A stretch of DNA of 64,000 nucleotides from Legionella fallonii LLAP-10 (GTDB lineage: Bacteria; Pseudomonadota; Gammaproteobacteria; Legionellales; Legionellaceae), in contig NZ_LN614827.1 in NCBI RefSeq assembly GCF_000953135.1, positions 2,695,001 through 2,759,000 on the forward strand. Reading direction: 5' to 3'. The translations under genes and the position numbers were made by a program. Shown here piece by piece: positions 26,216 through 36,200 of this stretch (its first letter is position 1; each line of letters starts with the position of its first letter). The notes under the pieces are model-generated. The model searched no databases. It worked only from the letters and a program-made list of their open reading frames with translations, and was not told the origin of the DNA.

Positions 26216-27409
26216 ATGCACATTGTTTTGTTATTAGGATCATCAACCGCTGGAAAAACATCTCTTTGTAGAGAGTTAGTGGCAAAACATAGTTGGAGTT
26301 CTGGAAGTGTTGATGAAATCTGTGACAAAATTCAAATTGAACGCACGGAAAAATTGACTCCTCTCTTACGTAAGGAGTTAAAAAATAAAAATCTTTTTGG
26401 CAATTTACAATCACTTATGACCGAAGATGACATTATAAAGCTTGCTAGTCGCGGTATCTTAACCATTTCAAAGGGAAATCATCAGTTTGCATATTCTTTC
26501 TCAAACCCTCTCCTTGAAGAGCTGGAACTGGTATTAAAAAAGGCTGGATTTAATGACATTGAAATCCCTGATCTTGCTAATTCCTTTCGTTTAGTGACTA
26601 AAATAGGCGACGCCGCCTTTAAAGATCATCCTTTTCCAGATCCCATGGAGAGGTTATATGATGATGTCTTCAATAAGAATAATTCTGAAAAATCATTTGT
26701 ATTGGATGTTGTTCCCGATCCAAATGGCAGTGCTAAAGAGTGTTTAGAACAATTTGCAAAGCGTGCGCAGCTATATCGTAATCAAAATCCGAATGAAGCC
26801 CTAAGGACTTCTGTGGTATTTGCTTATTGTCCCCCTCAAAAACTGAGTGAACGTATTCAAGAGCGTAATCGTAAAGCTGAAATAGGTAACTCAGAGGATA
26901 AAAGAGTAGGATTATTCCCATTTTATCAATTAGCGGTTTTAACTACAGCAGATAAGAAATTAGACAATAACTCGGAGAATATCTTATCAAGAAATGAACT
27001 TTTTTATATGGTGAATAAACACGCCCATACTGATAAAATTGACGATCCGATATTTTTGGAAAATCCTGTTGATCAAGAAGCATTACAGCAAAATCATGAT
27101 GATAATGTCGAAGTTACTATGATAAAAAATGGTAAGGTAATGATACAAACAAACAATGATAAGGTGGATATTCCAACATTTGATAAGCCTCGCATCGGTT
27201 CAAAAAATACAATTGAGGAATACAGTAAGTTAGCCAATAGGTTTGGATTTTTTGAAAAACAAGAACGTGTTTCTCTTAACATTCCTTCAGGAATAAGTTT
27301 TGATGCTGTGATTAATACTGCAAAAGGCAATCCAACATTTTTAGCAAATGAATTTATAGAGAAACTTGAGAAAAGTAAGGTATATTCAGAACGTATATCT
27401 ATATTGTGA
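26216..27409 (+). CDS. P-loop protein, possible kinase
   Basis: The protein has about 397 residues from the ATG at 26216, which has GAAGAGG upstream. The N-terminus has a good Walker A (VLLLGSSTAGKTSLCREL). A possible Walker B lies at SFVLDVVPDPNG, and a C-terminal half of unclear fold follows. The layout recalls zeta-toxin or small-molecule kinase folds without a family match I can name. It sits between the CxxC/GHGG gene and a serine hydrolase, all on one strand. Confidence 0.6.
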   Translation: MHIVLLLGSSTAGKTSLCRELVAKHSWSSGSVDEICDKIQIERTEKLTPLLRKELKNKNLFGNLQSLMTEDDIIKLASRGILTISKGNHQFAYSFSNPLLEELELVLKKAGFNDIEIPDLANSFRLVTKIGDAAFKDHPFPDPMERLYDDVFNKNNSEKSFVLDVVPDPNGSAKECLEQFAKRAQLYRNQNPNEALRTSVVFAYCPPQKLSERIQERNRKAEIGNSEDKRVGLFPFYQLAVLTTADKKLDNNSENILSRNELFYMVNKHAHTDKIDDPIFLENPVDQEALQQNHDDNVEVTMIKNGKVMIQTNNDKVDIPTFDKPRIGSKNTIEEYSKLANRFGFFEKQERVSLNIPSGISFDAVINTAKGNPTFLANEFIEKLEKSKVYSERISIL

Positions 27410-27618
27410 GGTAATTAAGCCTCTACCTCAAAATTGGAAAACCTCAAAGATCCTTTTTCTTTTATATTTATTTTCTCGAATGAATTCATAGGGTCAGAAA
27501 AATAAGATGTACCGACCTGGGGAAAAATTAGATTTTTTGTTTATCCTTTCTACGATCTCAGGGGACTCTTAAAGTCTGTTTGAACGCTTTTAGAAAAATT
27601 GTATAACTCAGGATACGC

Positions 27619-27637
27619 AGGGTATTAACCATACCTA
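27619..27637. promoter_or_regulatory. Imperfect inverted repeat upstream of a serine hydrolase
   Basis: AGGGTAT and ATACCTA arms flank TAACC, about 26 bases before a TATAAT at 27664-27669. The perfect palindrome at 42125-42142 has the same arms and a similar place upstream of another serine hydrolase, so the two may share a regulator. Confidence 0.4.
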
Positions 27638-27702
27638 GGAATTAAATTAGAATGGCTTCATGCTATAATTAGCTCATAGTGAACAATTTACGATACTAAA
27701 TT

Positions 27703-29154
27703 ATGCCAGAAATTACAGGAATTGACCGCGAGCTGATTGAATCCACTATGCGTCAAGCTCATATACCAGGTGTCAGTATTGCTTATAGAGATGGTAAAAC
27801 AAGCACTCCGTCAACAACAAACATTGGCACAACCGACACACGTGATACTTCCATTGTGAGCGATGTGCAGGATGATACTGTTTTCGGTGCAGCCTCTTTG
27901 AGCAAGCCTGTTTTTGCTTACCTGGTATTAAAACTTATCGACAAAGGTGTTTTAAGTAGACCTGGAGAAAGTGCCGCGAGTGGCTTAGATAGACCTTTAC
28001 ATGAAGTGTTTCCTTTAGAAAAATTCTTTCATGAACATGGCAAACGATTAAGTGAAGTAGATATTGAAAGAGCTAAAGCAATTACGCCAAGGATGCTCCT
28101 GTCACATACATCCGGGCTAGGGATTGATGCTAGTGCTGCTTTGAGTTTTACACCTGGTACTGAATATGCCTACTCAGGTACGGGGCTCGAATATCTACAA
28201 AGAGTTATTAAGGAAAAAACAGAAAAATCACTGGGTGCTTTAGCTCAAGAGCATGTATTTGGGGAGTTAGCTTTGAATATGAAAAACAGTAGCTTTGTCC
28301 CACCTGGAGCCTCCGAAGATAAAGCTGATGCTGCTAATAGCCTCTACACAACAGCCAGTGATTATGCAAAGTTGATGACTGCCTGGATGCAGGATCCCAG
28401 TCCTGTTATGCAACAAGCGTTTGTAAGGCAAATCAGTTTAACCCAAGATAATCAAAGACTGACAGGAGAAACAAACCCTGCTGCTGAACATGTAGACATA
28501 AAAGTTAAAGAGCGTCTTGCGTGGGGTTTAGGATTGGGCTTAGAGCTTGATGAGACAGGTAAAGCAGTTAAAGCGTTTCATACAGGCGATATGAATCAAT
28601 TTCGTGCGCAAACAGCACTCGATTTAGAAAAGAAATCCTGTATTGTTTATTTTGCGAATGCTCATAACGATATAGAGGCAAATGGCCATGTTTTAGGCCC
28701 ACTCATTATTACACCAAAAATCCCCGTCGATTACGCCCATACATGGTTTTACTCAAAATTCCCGTTTGCATTAAACGTTGACCAGCTTCCTGAGGAACCT
28801 CATTTTGGCTTAAGAGTACAAGACAAGGATAAAAAAGTAGACAGCGATGCTGTCATGGGAGCATTTATGCCAAAAGGTGTGCCAACACCTGCTCCAACTC
28901 CTCATGAGAAAAAAGAAGCAGCTGATGCGAACTTAGAAGTACAGGAAGTTAGTAGCTATGCTGTCATGAGAGTGCTAATGCCAAAACAATCTCTGGCGCC
29001 AGCACCAGCACCAAGTTCTCATGAAATACAAAAACAGTCCGCTGAAGTATCCTCTCATACAACGGTGGTTGAAGAAGAAAGTCTGGCAGAAACTGATAAA
29101 CCATCATCACCATCCCCACTTAAAATGACACCCAAACCACCTGATTACTCTTGA
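27703..29154 (+). CDS. Serine hydrolase, beta-lactamase fold, with repeated C-terminal tail
   Basis: The 483-residue protein has SLSK near residue 66, LLSHTSGLG, YSG in place of the usual YxN, and HTGDMNQFRAQ in the third-motif position. From about residue 375 the fold gives way to a linker carrying two copies of a unit (compare SDAVMGAFMPKG with SSYAVMRVLMPKQ), each followed by an Ala/Pro stretch. It ends with an acidic segment and SPLKMTPKPPDYS. The tail resembles those of other cargo proteins. A TATAAT at 27664 is a likely -10. Substrate is unknown. Confidence 0.8.
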   Translation: MPEITGIDRELIESTMRQAHIPGVSIAYRDGKTSTPSTTNIGTTDTRDTSIVSDVQDDTVFGAASLSKPVFAYLVLKLIDKGVLSRPGESAASGLDRPLHEVFPLEKFFHEHGKRLSEVDIERAKAITPRMLLSHTSGLGIDASAALSFTPGTEYAYSGTGLEYLQRVIKEKTEKSLGALAQEHVFGELALNMKNSSFVPPGASEDKADAANSLYTTASDYAKLMTAWMQDPSPVMQQAFVRQISLTQDNQRLTGETNPAAEHVDIKVKERLAWGLGLGLELDETGKAVKAFHTGDMNQFRAQTALDLEKKSCIVYFANAHNDIEANGHVLGPLIITPKIPVDYAHTWFYSKFPFALNVDQLPEEPHFGLRVQDKDKKVDSDAVMGAFMPKGVPTPAPTPHEKKEAADANLEVQEVSSYAVMRVLMPKQSLAPAPAPSSHEIQKQSAEVSSHTTVVEEESLAETDKPSSPSPLKMTPKPPDYS

Positions 29155-29193
29155 TGTTTTATTTGCGAATCTATGCCCCGAGCCATTTAAATA

Positions 29194-29229
29194 CAGTCGG
29201 TATTTTATTTTTTACGCAAGAATTTCTGA
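29194..29229 (+). pseudogene. Vestigial 3' end of a GNAT gene
   Basis: In frame this reads QSVFYFLRKNF then stop, matching the end (DSVFYFLRKNF) of the acetyltransferase at 53054-53473. With the next feature it reproduces the junction at 53440-53525 at about 90% identity by eye. It is the main recognisable content of the 316-base gap 29155-29470; the remainder holds nothing I recognise apart from AT-rich promoter-like sequence near 29430. Confidence 0.7.
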
Positions 29230-29237
29230 TCTATATA

Positions 29238-29285
29238 TCAATCATCACCTAGAGGTTTTGGTTTGAGTATAGTTTGAAAGTGAGA
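29238..29285 (-). pseudogene. Vestigial 3' end of a serine hydrolase gene
   Basis: On the minus strand this reads SHFQTILKPKPLGDD then stop, matching the end (SPFQTTLKPKFPGED) of the serine hydrolase-S41 fusion at 53482. The GNAT and hydrolase ends converge with the same spacing as at 53473/53482, so a convergent GNAT-hydrolase pair once existed here or was copied here and then eroded. Confidence 0.7.
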
Positions 29286-29470
29286 CGGTGAACTATCGGC
29301 GAACAACGGTTAATCCGTCATCCAAAAAATTAGCCAACTTAAAATTCAAAAAATGGCAATCAAGTTAGCTATTCGCAGGGATTATTTAAAATTTTTATTT
29401 GGTTATGTTTATAATAAATCCAACATAAATGTGTTATAATTGTCTATTTGTGATTGATTAGATATCAAAA

Positions 29471-30223
29471 ATGATGTTAGAAAAAAATAATATTGCCTTA
29501 ATTTCCAGCGATAATGTAAAACAATTATTATCGCCTTTATCGAGCTTCAATATCAGTTATTTTGCCTACACCAAAGCTTATATAGATGGCTCAAGAGCAC
29601 GATTAACTTCTAATGCGGAACATCTTAAAGCTTGGTTTGAAGATGAGCTTTATTTGCAGGGCAATGCCAATGCAAAAATTGATTTATATGAAAGCCAAGC
29701 AGCCTTAACCTCTACTTTGCCCAATCAATACCCAGTAAAATGGTCCGAAGATTATTTTAATATAGCCCATGGAATTCATCTGATAAGAAAACATGACGAT
29801 TATTGTGAATTTTTTATGTTTGCTTCAACACCAAAGCATCCAGAAGTAGTGAATTTGTATCTAAACCACCTTGATATCCTCCAAAATTTTTGTGACTATT
29901 TCAAACTAAAAGCAGCTGATTTATTAATAAAGGCTGAACAGCAAAAAATTGTTACCCCCTTCCATAATAATGGCATAAAAGCTTCTCACCCAAATAATCT
30001 GGAACAAATCAATCAAGAACTCAAAAATCAGTTCAAGTTTACAAAAAGACAGCAACAATGCATCACGCTATTGTTAAAAGGTTCTAGTACAAAATCGATC
30101 TCCTCTCAATTAGAGTTATCTACACGAACCGTTGAACACTATATTGATTCTATTAAGGCGAAATTATTAGTACGCAATAAAGCTGAATTAATTATCAAAC
30201 TAGTCCATTTATTCGGAAATTAA
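29471..30223 (+). CDS. LuxR-family transcriptional regulator
   Basis: In this 250-residue protein, the C-terminal 65 residues form a LuxR/GerE helix-turn-helix (TKRQQQCITLLLKGSSTKSI, STRTVEHYIDSIKAKL). The N-terminal 180 residues are a sensor-like domain I cannot assign, with aromatic-rich segments (SFNISYFAYTKAYIDG). It pairs with the LuxR protein encoded at 40439, on the other side of the ankyrin/SecA operon. It converges on the SecA-like gene with a 4-base overlap. Ligand and targets are unknown. Confidence 0.82.
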   Translation: MMLEKNNIALISSDNVKQLLSPLSSFNISYFAYTKAYIDGSRARLTSNAEHLKAWFEDELYLQGNANAKIDLYESQAALTSTLPNQYPVKWSEDYFNIAHGIHLIRKHDDYCEFFMFASTPKHPEVVNLYLNHLDILQNFCDYFKLKAADLLIKAEQQKIVTPFHNNGIKASHPNNLEQINQELKNQFKFTKRQQQCITLLLKGSSTKSISSQLELSTRTVEHYIDSIKAKLLVRNKAELIIKLVHLFGN

Positions 30224-33200
30224 TTACTTAATTCATTTCTGACTTCTAAAGATATATTTTTTTCAGTGGTTGATAAAATGCCTGTTCTTCCAAATATGCT
30301 ATGGTTTATTATTGACTGCTCCACTGGACTGATTGAAGAATTTAATTCTTTTTGGGCGTTAGTGAATAGTGTGGATACCCATTTCAAAATTAATTCAATA
30401 GACCCATTATTTTTTTGCTTCTCTTCAAGTGATAAAGTGCTAAGCAAACCGATATCCATAGGTAAATACTCGTTAAGTTTTGATTGAGTTTGTAGAAACA
30501 GTGATTCAACTTGTAATTTAACCTGTTTCATTTCACTTCCTACTACCTCATTGTGTAATTTATTATAAAACACAGCCCACTGCTGGCGAATTTGATTTAT
30601 GTAAGTCCGCTTAAATGAATCAAAAAAAGCATTCCAATCCACTGTTTCTCCCTTACTTTGTCTAGATAGTAGTTTTTTTGATAACAAATAAGTTGATTCC
30701 CATTCTTTATTTACTTCAAGAGGGGATGGACTTAGATTGGTGTTGCCAGTTAATAATTGGCAATTGATTAAAAACTCTTTCTTAAACTCACTGGATTCAA
30801 AGAGAGTATTCACCACAGCCAACTGTTGGAAAAATAGCTGCAATTTTTCAAAATAGACTTCTTCTTTAAGAGCTCCTTGATACCTACGTGCTGATTCCTG
30901 CTCAATTTTTTTAGTTCGTACGTAGCCAAGTGCCTTTATTTTTTCTTCCGGAGGCACATCCAATTGAATGAATTTTTCTAAGGAAAGCATATTAGAAGTA
31001 TTTAAGGTGGTCACAAAATTTACTATGACCATCATTTGTATCAGTGATTTTATATGATCATCTTCATAAGAAAGAATCATTTCACAACTTCCGGGTTGTC
31101 CTTGACGAGCAGCACGGCTTTCGCCTTGAACTTCGACACGTAGATTTGCAGGATAAAATGCAAAAATTTGATGCAAGCCCCCGGCTTCTTTACTCTCTGA
31201 AGATGGCTCAATATCAGTGCCCCGCCCTGCTGTGTTAGTAGCCACTGTGATAATACCCGCATCCCCGGCCCTAATAACCAAATAATCTTCTGATTCACGC
31301 TGAGTTGCATTTAATAATTGATGATCTCTGTTACGTGATTTCATAAACTCACTGAATTCATTCGATTCATTGATTGTTTTAAACACAATTAAACTTGGGC
31401 GTTTCTTGTGATGCATCTCAAGGGCTGATTTTAAAATCGCTTCATATTGAGCCTTTTTATCCAGGCAAAGTTGTGGCTTTAATGTAATGCGTAGGCAGGG
31501 GTAATGAGGTGGAACATCAAAACAATCGACCTTATAAATACGCTCAATTTCTTCACGTTCAACTGCCTCACCCATAGTTCCAGTCAAGGCTAAAATGTGA
31601 CGATACATCCCAAAATAAGTAGGATGAGAGAGAGAAGCTGCAGTTATCGTTTCGGCCTTGAGCCGCAGATTATGTTTAACCTGAAGGAATTGATGCAGAC
31701 CATTCCCCCACTGTGAGCCTTCTTGAAAACGTCCTGTATTTTCATAATCGTTAATAACAACATCCTCTACTTCTTCCTTACTTTCAACATTGAGGTTACA
31801 AGTTGGTTTTACCAGATAATCTACGCCATGGGTTTTATCAACAATGGCCTCTTTAGCGCTCTCAATCCAATCACTTATTCTCTTTTTTGAAATGCTTAAT
31901 AATACATCACGATACTTACCTTGTTCATACTCTAATAAATAGGCATGTAACTCATCAGGGTCAATCTTTAAATTCTCTTTAACTTTATTAAAAATGGGTT
32001 GGTATACCCACGCGATGTTTTCATTAGAAGGCACTGACATAAGCGCTGAATTCAGTGCCGTATCCAGAAATAGATTATCTACTTCATCGACTATAACTGT
32101 ATCAAAGCTTCGTGCTTGCAATGCACCATTACGAAGAGAATAACGTAATCCTTCTTGATATAAACCATCTCTTAAATAAGCAAACTCATAATCAGTGTTC
32201 GTTCCATATAATATTTGTCCATGAAATTGGGCTTTTTTGACATGTTCCCCACAGATATGTGAAGAAGTAAGACCTAATTCCTCGTAAAAAGGTTTGTATT
32301 TTTTAGCGTCACGTATTGCCAAGTAATCGGCAGAAGTAACGATATCAACAAAGTCCCCTTTTAAAGCTGAGATTGCTGCTAGAATCGCAATAATTGTTGA
32401 TTTTCCTTCTCCTGCTTTAATTTGTGCGATACGGCCTTTTAATTTCTCAGGTGAATTGAGTAAGGCTAAAATCGACAACACTTGAGTGTCATGGGGTTTA
32501 ATTTTATAAGTTCTATAGACCGCCTCACAAATAAGCGACACTAATTGACATTTGGACTGTGGGTCATTAGTTTGCTTGTAGTGCAAACCAACTCGTTGTG
32601 CCTGCTCTTTAAGTTCTGATAGAGAAAGTTTACTTGCAGATTCTGCAGAAAGAGAGACAAATTCAAGCTGTGTTTTAATTAGCTTTAATTCATCCATGGA
32701 TAAAGGAAAGGAAACAAGATCATTTTTTGTGGAGAAAATAGATATTAATTCATCGATTTCTCGCTTAGGAAATTTTGACTGGCGATATTGGGCATACTTT
32801 ATCTCAAGTTGATCGTGTAAGGAGCCCAAATTAGGTAAGTGCGTTTTGAGTAAATCAATTAATCCAGGTTGCTCACGTAACTCCAGCAGCAATCGACAAA
32901 CATGACTATACTGTTTTAATTCCCGTTGCTCTTCTGGAATATTCGCCTGAAATAGTATAAAGAAGTAGCGAACACCATTGTATTTTTTAAGATCATGGGC
33001 TGACTTAATTAATTGTGCAAAGTCCCCTTTCTCCTTGGAATTTTTTAAACAAAAATACGCGGCTTTAATGAGCAGTAAACGTTCTGACCTACTCCATGAT
33101 GAACATCGCTTTGTTTCTTCTTCAAGGAATACACTCCAAGATAATTCAAGATTCGGCAAATACCTTTTAACGGTTGCCAGCGAATTTGCTCTAAATAAGA

Positions 33201-33288
33201 GGTAATCCCCTTCTTCTTTTAAATACGCATCCAGTTCCGTTAAAGGGCGATCAGTTGATTGAGATATAAACAAATTAGTTCTAAACAT
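30220..33288 (-). CDS. SecA-like ATPase/translocase paralogue
   Basis: This 1022-residue protein carries SecA helicase motifs: IKAGEGKST (Walker A, near residue 289), DTVIVDEVDNLF (near 397), ALTGTMGE, TNTAGRGTDIE (near 688) and GESRAARQGQPGS (near 724). The first 230 residues and the last 250 are not SecA-like, and no C-terminal zinc-binding tail is seen, so this is a specialised paralogue rather than housekeeping SecA. It begins 8 bases after the giant ankyrin gene and is surely co-transcribed with it; moving or unfolding that partner is a plausible role. Confidence 0.82.
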   Translation of the reverse strand: MFRTNLFISQSTDRPLTELDAYLKEEGDYLLFRANSLATVKRYLPNLELSWSVFLEEETKRCSSWSRSERLLLIKAAYFCLKNSKEKGDFAQLIKSAHDLKKYNGVRYFFILFQANIPEEQRELKQYSHVCRLLLELREQPGLIDLLKTHLPNLGSLHDQLEIKYAQYRQSKFPKREIDELISIFSTKNDLVSFPLSMDELKLIKTQLEFVSLSAESASKLSLSELKEQAQRVGLHYKQTNDPQSKCQLVSLICEAVYRTYKIKPHDTQVLSILALLNSPEKLKGRIAQIKAGEGKSTIIAILAAISALKGDFVDIVTSADYLAIRDAKKYKPFYEELGLTSSHICGEHVKKAQFHGQILYGTNTDYEFAYLRDGLYQEGLRYSLRNGALQARSFDTVIVDEVDNLFLDTALNSALMSVPSNENIAWVYQPIFNKVKENLKIDPDELHAYLLEYEQGKYRDVLLSISKKRISDWIESAKEAIVDKTHGVDYLVKPTCNLNVESKEEVEDVVINDYENTGRFQEGSQWGNGLHQFLQVKHNLRLKAETITAASLSHPTYFGMYRHILALTGTMGEAVEREEIERIYKVDCFDVPPHYPCLRITLKPQLCLDKKAQYEAILKSALEMHHKKRPSLIVFKTINESNEFSEFMKSRNRDHQLLNATQRESEDYLVIRAGDAGIITVATNTAGRGTDIEPSSESKEAGGLHQIFAFYPANLRVEVQGESRAARQGQPGSCEMILSYEDDHIKSLIQMMVIVNFVTTLNTSNMLSLEKFIQLDVPPEEKIKALGYVRTKKIEQESARRYQGALKEEVYFEKLQLFFQQLAVVNTLFESSEFKKEFLINCQLLTGNTNLSPSPLEVNKEWESTYLLSKKLLSRQSKGETVDWNAFFDSFKRTYINQIRQQWAVFYNKLHNEVVGSEMKQVKLQVESLFLQTQSKLNEYLPMDIGLLSTLSLEEKQKNNGSIELILKWVSTLFTNAQKELNSSISPVEQSIINHSIFGRTGILSTTEKNISLEVRNELSN

Positions 33289-33296
33289 CGTAGTCT

Positions 33297-36200
33297 CTAG
33301 TTATTTTCATAGGTTGTTTGCTGCTGCGGAGAGATTAATACCGTATCCTCTTGCTTGCTCTCTTTGAAAAAGGTGAAGCTATGCGACAAAGAAGATTTTG
33401 CATTTCCTAATCGTTTAGCTATCTCGGTGTGCCCATGATTTAAAGCGATTTGCCCTGGGCTGATCCCCTCTTTATTACCCAATTTCTCGTTAGCACCTAA
33501 ATGCAGTAATTTGACCACGGCCCCCAGTTTACCGCGTTTACAGGCCAGGAATAATGGCGTTTCACCCTGATTATTTTCAGCATCTAACAATACCCCTGCA
33601 TTCTCTAACATAGTGATCATCCTGACATGACCAAACTCTGCAGCATAATGCAGTGGGGTATATCCTCTGGAATCAGGAAGATTACTATCTACATCGCTTG
33701 AGCTTAAGAGAACCTGCGCGGCTTTATGCGCACCTTGAATTGCTGCAAGATGCAATGGAGAGTAACCATGATCATTTACAGATCCTAACGACACATCGTC
33801 TAAGATAAATTCATTTAAAATAGAGTCGTTATCAAACCGTGAAGCAGATTCAACTAATTTTTTGTCATGTTCTTTCTGATGAAATGCTGGCAATTGCTGG
33901 ATGAACTGAAGCATCTCAGGATCATTACTCATCACCGCATGTTCACATACTGTATTACCCTCAACGTCAGCGTAATCCATGCTTGCTCCCAAATTAATTA
34001 ACTGAGCAACAACACTCACTTTCCCTCTTTGGGCAGCAAGGTGCAGTGCAGTTCTTTTGAGGCATATGTTCTTATCGCTGGAATGACTTTCTGGTTTATC
34101 AATTGGATATCCTGAATTAACAAGATGAGTAACCACCTCCTCATGTCCTCCAATGGCTGCAAGATGAAGTGCATTAAACCCTTTTTTGGTCACCTGTTCT
34201 GTATCCATTGTTTCAGAGCACAAACGTCTAACAATATTTATAAGCCCCTTTTCAGAGGCCAGCATCAAAGGAGTTAGACCATCCCTATCAGGAAGATTTT
34301 TATTACGTATTAGCGGTAATAAAAAGGCGGAGGCTTCATCATGCTTGCCATCAATTGCGTAATGGAGAGCATTTCGACCATACCTATCCGTTTGATCAGG
34401 ATTTGCTCCATTACGTAACAGTAATTCCATCAACCTAATATTATTATTAGCTACTGCCAGCATAAACGCCGTCTCTCGATTTTGACTCAATTGGTCAACT
34501 GGTGTGGTTCTAAGCAGGAAGTGCACTACTTCATACTGATCACCCCGAGTAGCCTCATGCAATGGAGAGTATTTTATTCCGCCACTGACCGAATCGGTTG
34601 AATCAGACTTAGGAGCTAGATCTGATAACTGTTCAAATAATTTGATTTTTCCTCTTTGCAAAATCATTTGAACCATAGAAACACCCGGAATCACTTCGTC
34701 ACGGATTAAGTGAGGCAGGCTCTCAGGAAAATGTGTTGTTAATAACCGAAGTCTGTAGGCAACAACTTCATCACTTACCTTAGCAATTAAAGTAGACAAA
34801 ACATTATGACGCCCCAAAGTCATGGCTGGGTTAAAACCAATTTTCTTCAAAGCACGTAATAAATTATCTGCAGTTGCGGTATGCCCCATAATCTCAATTG
34901 CTAGATCAATGTTCTCAAATAAATGAACCATCAAATTCAGGGTAGGATCTTTCAAAATGAGTAATTGCAATGAAGAATCTGACTCGATTAATTCAGCAGC
35001 CTCATCAAAATTGCAATCAGATATCAATTCATTCAGCTCCTTGAGCGAATCGGTTAGGGTTTCATTTAGTGAAGTAGGTTCTATTTTACTGGAAGATACT
35101 GATTGATTTTCTTCCTCTTTGTCTATCGATTTGGTGCATAATGGACCCTTATATTTATCCATTACTTTGATCAAAGCCAAAGATTTACTTTCATTTACTC
35201 TAGTGACTAGATCCTGTGGCCAATCATTCAATGAAACTTTATCTAATAACACTTTGAGCATGTCACTGTCTTCAAGAATAACTGCTAGATGGAATACAGT
35301 TTGCTTCAATAGGTTTACAACTCTTGGATCACATCCTCGCTCTAATAAAAGAGTCACTTGCGCGATAGATCCAGTACTCACTGCCTTATGCAAAGCTGTA
35401 TTGCCCTTTTCATCCAATGCTCTATTCAGGTTTTTAGTTTTCATCAGTATTTTTTCAACTGGTTCAACCTGGCTACTTTCAATTGCAGCACTTAAGAGTT
35501 CTTGCTTCTCAATTTCTTCAAGGGACATTGCTTTTAAAAATAAATCCAACACGGCATCAGCCCCATATTGAGCTGCTAAATAGGCCAATGAATGATCATT
35601 GAGCCAACCTGAGGATAAATCCTTTTTTTGCAGCCATTCACGCACGTAACTGGTCTCATTAGCCATCACTGCGTAGTGAATCAACTGCATACTCTTATTT
35701 GTACTTTTGTATTCGGCACCTTCATCCAATAAGGCATAAACCAACATGAAATGGCCCCGTTGTGCAGCAATAGCCACCAGACTTTGGCCATCGTATTCAG
35801 CATTAACATCCCACTTAATTTTTAAGTTTAATTGGGTAAACCGTTGGTAATCTCCATTTCTAACCAAATAATATAGACAATCATGACCCTGTTTGTCTTT
35901 GATAAGCGGATTTTCCCCTCGCGCCAATATAAGATCTGCGACCATGGGCATGCCTGATTTAAGAGCAAGTAAAGACGCACTTTCATCCTGACGATTAACC
36001 GCGTTCACAGTTGCCGTGCTGGCAAGCAAATAAGCGACTTCCATTTGACCTGATTGAATGGCCAACATCAGCGCTGTGTCTTGGGAGTTCGTTCTTGCAT
36101 CAATTGCAGCTCCTTTGGACAGCAAGAATTTCACAATCTCCATATGCCCCATTGCAGCAGCAAGATGTAAGGCTGTTTTTCCTGATTCAAGAGGGAGATC

